64,000 nt of DNA from the NCBI RefSeq assembly GCF_958450345.1, contig NC_088784.1, positions 91,255,947-91,319,946 of the forward strand, in the 5' to 3' direction. The notes below the pieces were generated by a model, which saw only the letters and a list, made by a program, of their open reading frames with translations, did not search any database and had not been told where the DNA came from. The stretch's first letter is position 1, and each line of letters starts with the position of its first letter. A program made the position numbers and the translations under genes. Below are positions 45,263-56,559 of this stretch, in pieces. The DNA is from Calliphora vicina (taxonomy: Eukaryota > Arthropoda > Insecta > Diptera > Calliphoridae).

Positions 45263-48200
45263 TCACTAATAGTTCGTTAACAAGAGGTCCTAGGGGCAAA
45301 AGGACAATAATCTGTGATCACTCATATTTCCCACCAAATATCGATTTTTATATGAAAAATCTAAAATCACTCAACGATCATTAACAAGAGGTCCTAGAGG
45401 CAGAAGGACAATAATCTGTGATCACTCGATTTTTATATGAAAAAACTAAAATCACTCATAGTTCATTAACAAGAGGTCCTAGAGGCAAAAGGACAATAAT
45501 CTGTGATCACTCATATTTCCCATCAAATATCGATTTTTATATGAAAAATCTAAAATCGCTCATAGTTCATTAACAAGAGGTCCTAGAAGAAAAATGGCAA
45601 TAATCTGTGATCACTCATATTTCCCACCAAATATAGATTTTTATGTGAAAAATCTCAAATCACTCATAGTTCATTAACAAGAGGTCCTAGAGGCAGAAGG
45701 ACAATAATCTGTGATCACTCATATTTCCCACCAAATATCGATTTTTATATGAAAAATCTAAAATCATAATTCGTTAACAAGATGTCCTAGAAGAAAAAGG
45801 ACAATAATCTGTGATCACTCATATTTCCCACCAAATATCGATTTTTATATGAAAAATCTAAAATCGCTCATAGTTCATATAAAAATCTAAAATCACTCAT
45901 AGTTCATTAACAAGAGGTCCTAGATTTTTATATGAAAAATCTAAAATCGCTCATAGTTCGTTAACAAGAGGTCCTGGAAGAAAAAGGACAATAATCTGTG
46001 ATCACTAATATTTCCCACCAAATATCGATTTTTATATGAAAAGTCTAAAATCACTCATAGTTCGTTAACAAGAGGTCCTAGAGGCAAGAGGACAATAATC
46101 TGTGATCACTCATATTTTCCACCAAATATCGATTTTTATATGAAAAATCTAAAATCACTCATAGTTTGATAAAAAGAGGTCCTAGAGGCAAAAGGAAAAT
46201 AATCTGTGATCACTTATATTTCCCACCAAATATCGTTTTTTATATGAAAAATCTAAAATCACTCATAGTTCATTAACAAGAGGTCCTAGAGGCAAAAGGA
46301 CAATAATCTGTGATCACTAATATTTCCCACCAAATATCGATTTTTATATGAAAAATCTAAAATCACTCATAGTTCATTAACAAGAGGTCCTAGAGGCAAA
46401 AGGAAAATAATCTGTGATCACTTATATTTCCCACCAAATATCGTTTTTTATATGAAAAATCTAAAATCACTCATAGTTCATTAACAAGAGGTCCTAGAGG
46501 CAGAAGGACAATAATCTGTGATCACTCATATTTCCCACCAAATATCGATTTTTATATGAAAAATCTAAAATCATAATTCGTTAACAAGATGTCCTAGAAG
46601 AAAAAGGACAATAATCTGTGATCACTCATATTTCCCACCAAATATCGATTTTTATATGAAAAATCTAAAATCGCTCATAGTTCATATAAAAATCTAAAAT
46701 CACTCATAGTTCATTAACAAGAGGTCCTAGATTTTTATATGAAAAATCTAAAATCGCTCATAGTTCGTTAACAAGAGGTCCTGGAAGAAAAAGGACAATA
46801 ATCTGTGATCACTAATATTTCCCACCAAATATCGATTTTTATATGAAAAGTCTAAAATCACTCATAGTTCGTTAACAAGAGGTCCTAGAGGCAAGAGGAC
46901 AATAATCTGTGATCACTCATATTTTCCACCAAATATCGATTTTTATATGAAAAATCTAAAATCACTCATAGTTTGATAAAAAGAGGTCCTAGAGGCAAAA
47001 GGAAAATAATCTGTGATCACTTATATTTCCCACCAAATATCGTTTTTTATATGAAAAATCTAAAATCACTCATAGTTCATTAACAAGAGGTCCTAGAGGC
47101 AAAAGGACAATAATCTGTGATCACTAATATTTCCCACCAAATATCGATTTTTATATGAAAAATCTAAAATCACTCATAGTTCATTAACAAGAGGTCCTAG
47201 AGGCAAAAGGAAAATAATCTGTGATCACTTATATTTCCCACCAAATATCGTTTTTTATATGAAAAATCTAAAATCACTCATAGTTCATTAACAAGAGGTC
47301 CTAGAGGCAAAAGGACAATAATCTGTGATCACTAATATTTCCCACCAAATATCGATTTTTATATGAAAAATCTAAAATCGGTCATAGTTCGTTAACAAGA
47401 GGTCCTAGAGGCAACAGGACAATAATCTGTGATCACTTATATTTCCCACCAAATATCGATTTTTATATGAAAAATCTAAAATCACTCATAGTTCATTAAC
47501 AAGAGGTCCTAGAGGCAAAAGGACAATAATCTGTGATCACTAATATTTCCCACCAAATATCGATTTTTATATGAAAAATCTAAAATCACTCATAGTTCAT
47601 TAACAAGAGGTCCTAGAGGCAAAAGGAAAATAATCTGTGATCACTTATATTTCCCACCAAATATCGTTTTTTATATGAAAAATCTAAAATCACTCATAGT
47701 TCATTAACAAGAGGTCCTAGAGGCAGAAGGACAATAATCTGTGATCACTCATATTTCCCACCAAATATCGATTTTTATATGAAAAATCTAAAATCATAAT
47801 TCGTTAACAAGATGTCCTAGAAGAAAAAGGACAATAATCTGTGATCACTCATATTTCCCACCAAATATCGATTTTTATATGAAAAATCTAAAATCGCTCA
47901 TAGTTCATATAAAAATCTAAAATCACTCATAGTTCATTAACAAGAGGTCCTAGATTTTTATATGAAAAATCTAAAATCGCTCATAGTTCGTTAACAAGAG
48001 GTCCTGGAAGAAAAAGGACAATAATCTGTGATCACTAATATTTCCCACCAAATATCGATTTTTATATGAAAAGTCTAAAATCACTCATAGTTCGTTAACA
48101 AGAGGTCCTAGAGGCAAGAGGACAATAATCTGTGATCACTCATATTTTCCACCAAATATCGATTTTTATATGAAAAATCTAAAATCACTCATAGTTTGAT

Positions 48201-51200
48201 AAAAAGAGGTCCTAGAGGCAAAAGGAAAATAATCTGTGATCACTTATATTTCCCACCAAATATCGTTTTTTATATGAAAAATCTAAAATCACTCATAGTT
48301 CATTAACAAGAGGTCCTAGAGGCAAAAGGACAATAATCTGTGATCACTAATATTTCCCACCAAATATCGATTTTTATATGAAAAATCTAAAATCACTCAT
48401 AGTTCATTAACAAGAGGTCCTAGAGGCAAAAGGAAAATAATCTGTGATCACTTATATTTCCCACCAAATATCGTTTTTTATATGAAAAATCTAAAATCAC
48501 TCATAGTTCATTAACAAGAGGTCCTAGAGGCAAAAGGACAATAATCTGTGATCACTAATATTTCCCACCAAATATCGATTTTTATATGAAAAATCTAAAA
48601 TCGGTCATAGTTCGTTAACAAGAGGTCCTAGAGGCAACAGGACAATAATCTGTGATCACTTATATTTCCCACCAAATATCGATTTTTATATGAAAAATCT
48701 AAAATCACTCATAGTTCATTAACAAGAGGTCCTAGAGGCAAAAGGACAATAATCTGTGATCACTCATATTTCCCACCAAATATCGATTTTTATATGAAAA
48801 ATCTAAAATCACTCATAGTTCATTAACAAGAGGTCCTAGAGGCAAAAGGACAATAACCTGTGATCACTCATATTTCCCACCAAATATCGATTTTTATATG
48901 AAAAATCTAACATCGCTCATAGTTCGTTAACAAGAGGTCCTAATTGCAAAAGGACAATATTCTGTGATCACTTATATTTCCCACCAAATATCGATTTTTA
49001 TATGAAAAATCTAAAATCACTCATAGTTCGTTAACAAGAGGTCCTAGAAGAAAAAGGACAATAATCTGTGATCACTCATTTTTCCCACCAAATATCGATT
49101 TTTATATGAAAAATCTAAAATCACTCATAGTTCATTAACAAGAGGTCCTAGAGGCAAAAGGACAATATTCTGTGATCACTCATATTTCGCACCAAATATT
49201 GATTTTTATATGAAAAATCTAAAATCACTCATAGTTCATTAATAAGAGGTCCTAGAGGCAAAAGGACAATAATCAGTGATCACTCATTTTTCCCACCAAA
49301 TGTCCATTTTTATGTGAAAAATCTAAAATCAATCATAGTTCGTTAACAAGAGGTCCTAGAAGAAAAAGGACAATAATCTGTGATCACTCATTTCCCACCA
49401 AATATCGATTTTTATATGAAAAATCTAAAATCACTCATAGTTCATTAACAGGAGGTCCTAGAGGCAAAAGGACAATAATCTGTAATCACTCATATTTCCC
49501 ACCATATATCGATTTTTATATGAAAAAAATTAAAATCACTCATAGTTCGTTAACAAGAGGTCCTAGAAAAAGGACAATAATCTGTGATCACTCATATTTC
49601 CCACCAAATATCGATTTTTACATGAAAAATCTAAAATCTCTCATAGTTCTTTAACAAGAGGTCCTAGAAAAAGGACCTGTGATCACACATATTTCCCACC
49701 AAATATCGATTTTCATATGAAAAATCTAAAATCACTCATAGTTCGTTAACAAGAGGTCCTAGAAGAAAAAGGACAATATTCTGTGATCACTCATATTTCC
49801 CACCAAATATTTATTTTTATATGAAAAATCTAAAATCACTCATAGTTCATTAATAACAGGTCCTAGAAGAAAAAGGTCAATTATCTTTGATCACTCATAT
49901 TTCCCACCAAATATCAATTTTTATATTAAAAATCTAAAGTCGCTCATAGTTCGTTAAAGGTCCTAGAGGCAAAAAGACAATATTCTGTGATCACTCCTAT
50001 TTCCCACCAAATATTGATTTTTATATGAAAAATCTAAAATCACTCATAGTTTATTAACAAGAGTTCCGAGAGGAAAAAGGACAATATTCTGTGATCACTC
50101 ATATTTCCCACCAAATATTGATTTTTATATGAAAAATCTAAAATCACTCATAGTTTATTAACAAGAGGTCCTAGAGGCAAAAGGACAATAATCTGTGATC
50201 ACTCATATTTCCCACCAAATATCGATTTTTATACGAAAAATCTAGTTCATTAACAAGAGTTCCGAGAGGAAAAAGGTCAATAATCTGTGATCACTCATAT
50301 TTCCCACCAAATATCGATTTTTATATGAAAAATTTAAAATCACTCATAGTTCGTTAACAAGAGGTCCTAGAAGAAAAAAGACAATAATCTGTGATCACTC
50401 ATATTTCCTACCAAATATTGATTTTTATAAGAAAAATCTAAAATCACTCATAGTTCATTAACAAGAGGTCCTAGAAGAAAAAGGACAATAATCTGTGATC
50501 ACTCATATTTCCCACCAAATATCAATTTTTATATGAAAAATTTAAAATCACTCATAGTTCGTTAACAAGAGGTCCTAGAAGAAAAAAGACAATAATCTGT
50601 GATCGCTCATATTTCCTACTAAATATTGATTTTTATATGAAAAATTTAAAATCGCTCATAGTTCATTAACAAGCGGACCTAGAAGAAAAAGGACAATATT
50701 CTGTGATCACTCATATTTCCCACCAAATATCGATTTTTATATGAAAAATTTAAAATAACTCATAGTTCGTTCACAAGAGGTGCTAGAGGCAACAGGAAAA
50801 TAATCTGTGATCACTCATATTTCCCACCAAATATTGATTTTTATACGAAAAATCTAGTTCATTAACAAGAGTTCCGAGAGGAAAAAGGACAATAATCTGT
50901 GATCACTCATATTTCCCACCAAATATCGATTTTCATATGAAAAATCTAAAATCACTCATAGTTCGTTAACAAGAGGTCCTAGAAGAAAAAGGACAATTAT
51001 CTGTAATCACTCATATTTCCCACCAAATATCGATTTTTATATGAAAAATCTAAAATCGCTCATATTTCATTAACAAGAGGTTCTAGAAGAAAAAGGACAA
51101 TAATCAGTGATCACTCATATTACCCACCAAATATCAATTTTTATATGAACAATCTCAAACTACTCATAGTTTATTAACAAGAGGTCCTATAGGCAAAAGG

Positions 51201-51452
51201 ACAATAATCTGTGATCACTCATATTTCCCACCAAATATCGATTTTTATATGAAAAATCTAAAATCACTCATAGTTCGTTAACAAGAGGTCCTAAATGAAA
51301 AAGGACAAAAATCAGTGATCACTAATATTTTCCACCAAATATCGATTTTTATATGAAAAATCTAAAATCACTCATAGTTCATTAACAAGAGGTCCTAGAG
51401 GCAAAAGGACAATAATCTGTGATCACTCATATTTCCCACCAAATATCGAAAA
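45263..51452. repeat. 104-bp satellite array, about 59 units, with higher-order structure
   Basis: Unit of about 104 bp reading 'actcatagttcattaacaag', 'aggtcctagaggcaaaagg', 'acaataatctgtgatcact', 'catatttcccaccaaatat', 'cgatttttatatgaaaaat', 'ctaaaatc'. Each unit holds the palindrome GTGATCAC and a perfect 7-bp hairpin, GATTTTT / AAAAATC with loop ATATG. Central units (about 45.7-48.8 kb) form higher-order repeats, while units right of about 49 kb are more diverged with deletions, the usual pattern of central homogenisation. No frame stays open and there is no transposase. Confidence 0.95.
45761..48761. repeat. Higher-order repeat block within the satellite (807 bp, then 1223 bp)
   Basis: The marker 'aaatcataattcgttaac', with truncated units after it, occurs at 45761, 46568 and 47791. 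The intervals are 807 and 1223 bp, differing by 416 bp, exactly four 104-bp units. A second marker, 'aaatcggtcatagttcg', lies at 47375 and 48598, again 1223 bp apart. Identity is near perfect until about 48761, where the third copy departs. Recent block duplication is the simplest reading. Confidence 0.9.
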
Positions 51453-52540
51453 TCTAAAAATTTATAAATTTCATTTTGATTGAGAAATTGCTTCATTTTA
51501 CTTTGGGACCATCCTAATGTTCAAATAATGCATGGATTTGTATGCAGGTGAATGTGCGTCTGGATGTTTGACTCTATATGTATTTTACAGATAAACTATG
51601 TGTATATTTAACTTAATGCTGCCTGATTATGTTTCAGTCTATTGTTGTCACTGTCTTCTTATTTATGTTGAAAGAACAAAATGTAATAAAAGTTATAAAT
51701 TTTTGTTTTTATTATATTCTTAGTTTAACTTCATAATTTTATTATTAATAATTTTCTGCTTTGACGCCGTTTATTCGTTCCATCAGGGCTGCTTGTTCAT
51801 GTTTGATGAAACTCAACATTTATTTTGACATTGATTTAATTTATCTGTCGAAAAGGTTTACAACTATTATATGTTGTGTATATAAAACTTTTTTGTTTCA
51901 CAAATTAACCTTTATTCTGTACTCATGGGTTAAAAATGTCCAGACAGATATATTCGAAGAAATAATAAGGTTGTAGTAAATTTATTTGTAAGAATCTTTA
52001 ACTTTTTTCATAATGGACAAAATATACACACTAATGTACATTTTATTTTTGAAGTACAGGTTAAGGGTTAAAATAACCAAGTAAGAGCTTAAATAAATTT
52101 AAGTATTTTGTTGAGAATTTCAAGCTTTATAAGAAGTAAATACTATTTGTGATATGCTTGCAATTTTGTGCTTAAATTGTAAACTTTGAAGAATATTAAA
52201 TTAAATTTTTTACGTTTTCTCAAACAATTTATTTTTGTTACATTTTTTCACTCATTTAATATTAAAATTTAATCGTTTTCTATACTTAATATATAAGCTT
52301 GTCATTTAATTGCAACCCCACAAAATTAATATTTTTTAACCACGTAGCTTTTAAAAATATATCGGCTATTATCAGATATTGGTAAGGCAAAAAAGGCGTA
52401 CAACTCTTTCGAAAAGCTACGAATACTTTTATGAAAAAAATAGCTCGTAAAGTCAAATACTCAGATTCGTTTGTGCACAGAGCCAAAGCTAATATTTGGT
52501 TGAAGTCGTATTAAGTTCAGAAAGTTCCAGATAGCAATGC
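51453..52540. other. No gene seen; single-copy-looking DNA
   Basis: No repeat family or domain recognised. Short frames only. Confidence 0.35.
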
Positions 52541-52544
52541 GCTA

Positions 52545-52770
52545 AAGAACTTACTGTCTGTTTCTTGTACCGCGGGAGGTAAATCCACCCAACTGTCCAG
52601 AACTTCGGCCTGTGAAAAGGTATTGGGCTGTTGTAAATAATAATTAAAGAACACAAGAAAGTTATCCCAAAACATATCCGATTTTAAGCGTAAAGCAAAA
52701 AAATAAAATCTTTAATTTAAGGATTTCCGGAAAAAGTGGATAAATTTATAAATAACGCGTAATATGCCAA
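52545..52770 (+). pseudogene. Decayed ITmD37E transposase C-terminal fragment
   Basis: At 52561 the plus strand reads FLVPREVNPPNCPELRPV, then KRYWAVV, matching residues 261-285 of the intact transposase at 62014-63021. GFPEKVDKFIN at 52721-52753 matches its last residues. The catalytic glutamate is changed to lysine (RPVKRYW against RPVERYW), and stops and frameshifts follow. N-terminal and middle domains and inverted repeats are not recognisable. Confidence 0.75.
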
Positions 52771-52839
52771 TATTTTAATGTTTAATTAATTTGTGCGATA
52801 TTTGAATAAATTTATATAATTTGAATAAAACTGAAAACT

Positions 52840-53640
52840 ACACAATTTTGGTCCAAAATTTTAAATTGTTTAAAAAAAAAAATAAAAATGTAAAATTGTG
52901 AATTTTTTTAGACGTTTCTCCACTTAATTAATGATAACTCAAAAAGGGTTCACCCGGTGTTATTAAAATAATCTTAGAAAAATTGGGATTTATGTAGCAT
53001 TTGATCCGTTTATATAATGCATTTTAATCCGCTCAGTAGTTTCAGAGTTATAATAACAAATTGAAGAAAAAAATATATTTTTTACGAGAAAAAAGCAATT
53101 TTTGTTTTTAAAAAATCATGAAAAATCGAAAACGGCAGAAATTGTTCAGGGTTATTACTTTACCGCAAAGCCACATGTAATAGCAATAAAACGAGATATC
53201 GACTAGAAAAATCGTTTGATTCTTTTCAAATTTATTCATAATTAAGTGAAATCGCTCATTTTCACAAAATTTCAGTTTTTTTGTTTGATTTACATAAAAT
53301 TGAGTAGTTAATGTTGTTCTTTAGAATGATTGAATTTTGAAAACATTTTCCCAATGCTATATACAAATTTTAACATATATATTGCGTTTCAATCGGCTCA
53401 GTAGTTCCGGAGTTATAATAACAAATTGAAGCAAAAATATATTTTTTACGTAAAAAAAAATTTTTTTTTTGTTTTTAAAAAATCATGAAAAATCGAAAAC
53501 GGCAGAAATTGTTCATATTTATTGCATTCTCGCAAAGCCACATGTAATAGGAACAAAATGAGATATTGATCATAAAAATCGATGGATTATTTTCGAATTT
53601 ATTCACAATTAAATGAAATCGCTCATTTTCATCTTATGAT
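52840..53640. repeat. Family G tandem repeat, locus 2, about 367-bp unit
   Basis: 'atcatgaaaaatcgaaaac' begins at 53115 and 53482. The leading text 'acgtttctccac', 'ttaattaatgataactc' is shared with locus 1 at 4225. The order of units is the same as at 4118-5135, so a multi-unit block is dispersed, not a single unit. Confidence 0.6.
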
Positions 53641-53654
53641 GACCCAGAATATAT

Positions 53655-54190
53655 TGTTACGTTTTAACCTTTTAAAAACGTGGTTTACTTTCTTTAAATA
53701 AAATGGATACTTTGATTACAAATAAAAGCAGTTTTGTAGTTTAAAAAATTGAACTACTCTTTATTTATTCAAATGTACAACAACACTTTAAATAGTCACT
53801 CAGTGTTTTTATACACGTTTATAAATTCGCAGAATTACACACACACTTTATAATGTACAAGTATACACTGGCAATGCAGTTGATGTCTTTACTTAACGAT
53901 GTTTCAAATTAGACTCATACACTACTGCAACCGCACTCACTATTTATACACACTGCTATCTGCAACTGAGTAGCCTAGATTGTTCTTAACGCTCAAAACT
54001 CGTATATTCGAATTCTAGAGCTTTCGATATTAATGTTAATGTTACACTTAAACATTTAGTGTAACTGCATGCTATCAACATTGTTGATAAGTAGAAGCTT
54101 CTACTGATGGACATGATTATAAACATAATGAATGTTGCAGGCAGTCGTTACAGACCATTAAATTCAAATCGCTATTACAAATTCGTTACA
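53655..54190 (-). mobile_element. Solo LTR, family LTR-1, inverted, best-preserved copy
   Basis: 536 bp, plus-strand TGTTACGTTTTAACC to AATTCGTTACA, flanked by ATAT on each side (53651-53654 and 54191-54194). Read on the minus strand it has U3 text, a TATA-like GTGTATAAATAGTGAG about mid-way, and AATAAATAAAGAG upstream of the end. This is a full LTR layout with promoter and polyadenylation signals and no internal region. The TA target of the family F element overlaps its right-hand duplication. Confidence 0.75.
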
Positions 54191-54195
54191 ATATA

Positions 54196-55678
54196 TCGAG
54201 CCCTTAGCGGCAAATTATCGTAAGCGACATTTTTTAAATTTTTTTTTATTGCAAAAATTAAAATTTTATGGACCGACTGATGTTTTAGCGTTCTCAGAAT
54301 ATCAAAATTGTTAATAACTTCAAAATTATAGGGGGTAAGATTTTACCGTAAGTCAATGTTTACATTTTACAGTAAACGAATTTTATCGTAAGCGACACAT
54401 AGTGGTATAGAAAAAAAAGAGGGAAATAAATCTGTAACTTCTTAATGGTTAGATTGGTTTGAATGAAATTTCACATGCGCAAAGAAGAAGTGTTTTCGAG
54501 TTTAAGTTCTGAACGTGGACCGCATGAGCCCACCTGAGCGCGACCAAGGGTCCTCAAAGTAGGACCGAGGTATGTTACATTTTTAAAACGATCCTTTTTC
54601 TTCGTTAATATTCCAATTTCAGAAAAATTACACATATAAAATCTTTTCATCGAGTGCTACAAAAGACCTAGTCATAGCTATCAATTGTCTTTTATAGCTT
54701 AGGAGATATTCACATTTGAAAATTAAATTTTCAACAGTTTTACCCAGCCTACTCCAGTTTTTTGATAACAGCGTATCCAAATATTTTCCGATTTTCTCCA
54801 GTTTTCCTTTATTGGACTAACAACATATGTATGTGTCAAATAGAAAAAGAAGTGTTTAAAAATAATGACTAAGTCCAAAGTTATATGCATTTGAATTTAA
54901 AAAAATTTAAAGAGCCGATTTTTCGCTAATTTTTTGGGAAAAAGAACATTTTTGTTTTTAAGTTATCGCAAAAAATTTCTAACAGGATGTATAAGGAAAT
55001 TATACTTTCTGAAAGCTAAGTTTTCACAAAATATTTTAAATGAAAAAAAAATTAAAAATTTTTGTTACCGAGGGGACCAGATTCATTCAAAAAACACCTA
55101 TTTTTTAGGTAAAATTAAACTTTAGTGCAAAAATTCTCAAATCGCATATTCGATATCAAAATATAGTAACCGATTTTAGATGGCCCAATATGCTTTTAAT
55201 TATTTTGTAAAGGATTCCGATAACTCCGACCCTAGTATGGATATTATAGCCAAAAAACTAAAACTTTCCATTTTTGGGATTTTTTAACACTTTTTTGGGA
55301 ATTGCGGGATTGCTGATAATTAATTTCAAAATTCGTTGTTATTTTTCTATTTTAAATAGAAAATTTTATATAACTGTGAAATTTCATTAAAAACTATTCA
55401 TAAATAACAAATTTATTTCATTTCGAAAAATTTGTATCTATGCAAAAATTCAATAAAAACTATTTTATGTCATATTTTTCAATAAAGTATTCCATGAATT
55501 TTTAATTGTTAAAAGTTATAAATATTTTTGAAAAATAGACAAATAGCTTGAACGAAATTATAATATATCGCATCATAAAATTTTTAATTCTATGTATAAA
55601 TTTCAAAATAATTGAAAAAACCTTCTCCTGTAAAATTTGTGTTTTGTCGCTTACGATAATTTGGCGCTAAGGGCTCGG
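54196..55678. mobile_element. Family F TA-flanked element, copy 2, carrying a Transib-E copy
   Basis: 1483 bp, TCGAGCCCTTAGCGG to CGCTAAGGGCTCGG with TA on both sides (54194-54195 and 55679-55680). Family F sequence fills the first 200 bp, including a second subterminal 'ttatcgtaagcgaca' at about 54383. A family E copy then begins with a damaged heptamer (CACATAGTGG, 54396) and runs on in family E order. The last 80 bp return to F. The interior from about 54850 onward is shared with copy 1. Confidence 0.65.
54396..55600. mobile_element. Transib-like family E copy inside family F
   Basis: 'gagggaaataaatctgtaac' and 'tgaatgaaatttcacatgcg' after the damaged heptamer match 2528 and 56621, and the interior matches 1-420 in reverse. 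No right terminus is found, so it was truncated before or during capture by F. Confidence 0.55.
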
Positions 55679-55686
55679 TATAATAA

Positions 55687-56559
55687 TGGGTTTGCGAAAA
55701 ACATTTTGTTGTGTTACAAACGGAATGAACAAATTAATAAACCCCCTTATATTTTTCGTTGGTGGGTATAAAAGAGAATCGAAAAAGTTAATAAAAAAAA
55801 TGTTTCCAAAAACTGAAATAAAAATTAATAAAGAAATCATAAAACACCTTAATGTTAATATGTATGTCTTTAAGCTATTTACTTTGCCTTATTTACCATG
55901 TAAATATATATAATTACAATTACTTTGTTTTCTTTTTGTGTATGTCTTTAATAAAAACCCAGTAGATCTACTTAATTATCCAATATATCCCTTTTAGACA
56001 GTAGTTTTCACTAATATATAATTAGTAGGCACAGAGAAATGTATTGGTTACTTAATACATCCCAGGTAATCTAGGCTGAAACCAGATAGTTATTGCTCCT
56101 TAGAAAATTGTTATTTCACCCACCAAATGTAATCTATTGGAGGGACAATTGTCCCAAAGAGAGCTTTTGTAATCCGGATGTTAGTCTTTGTAATCTAAGT
56201 AGGATTTATTGACTTTCCCCTACGATACAATTCGAATTCTTTAACCATAACTTATTTTAGAATATTTCCTAAAAAATTAAATTAAGTTCGGAACAGTTAA
56301 TCCCAGAACTGCTGGGATTATTTAAATCATGTGTAGTTGTGCATGAAGGCATTAATGAATTCAAAAAGGACAATGTGTGTCTTGAATGCGTGCTTTAGGG
56401 CAACGAAACAGAAAATCTGTTAAAGATCTGTATGAATTATTGATTTATGTGGTTTTTGTATGTAATAATTTTTCCAATTCATTTCCTACGGATACGTTAA
56501 TAAATTAATACTGTAAATATTAGTACATGAATTTTTATACCCACCATCAAAAGAATCTT
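55687..56559. other. Helentron-like scraps and unrecognised DNA
   Basis: At 55700-55770 'gtgttacaaacggaatgaac' and 'ggtgggtata' recall Helentron-like ends, and 'tatacccaccatc' at 56537 is a matching opposite motif. Between them I recognise nothing. An element framed by these two motifs is possible but unsupported internally. Confidence 0.3.

Noticed and set aside
45263..51452. CRISPR-like array
   Set aside because: Units abut without unique spacers, the unit is 104 bp, and the context is a eukaryotic genome. This is a satellite.
55687..56550. Complete Helentron-like element between two end motifs
   Set aside because: The interior matches no sister copy. Two short motifs alone do not support it.
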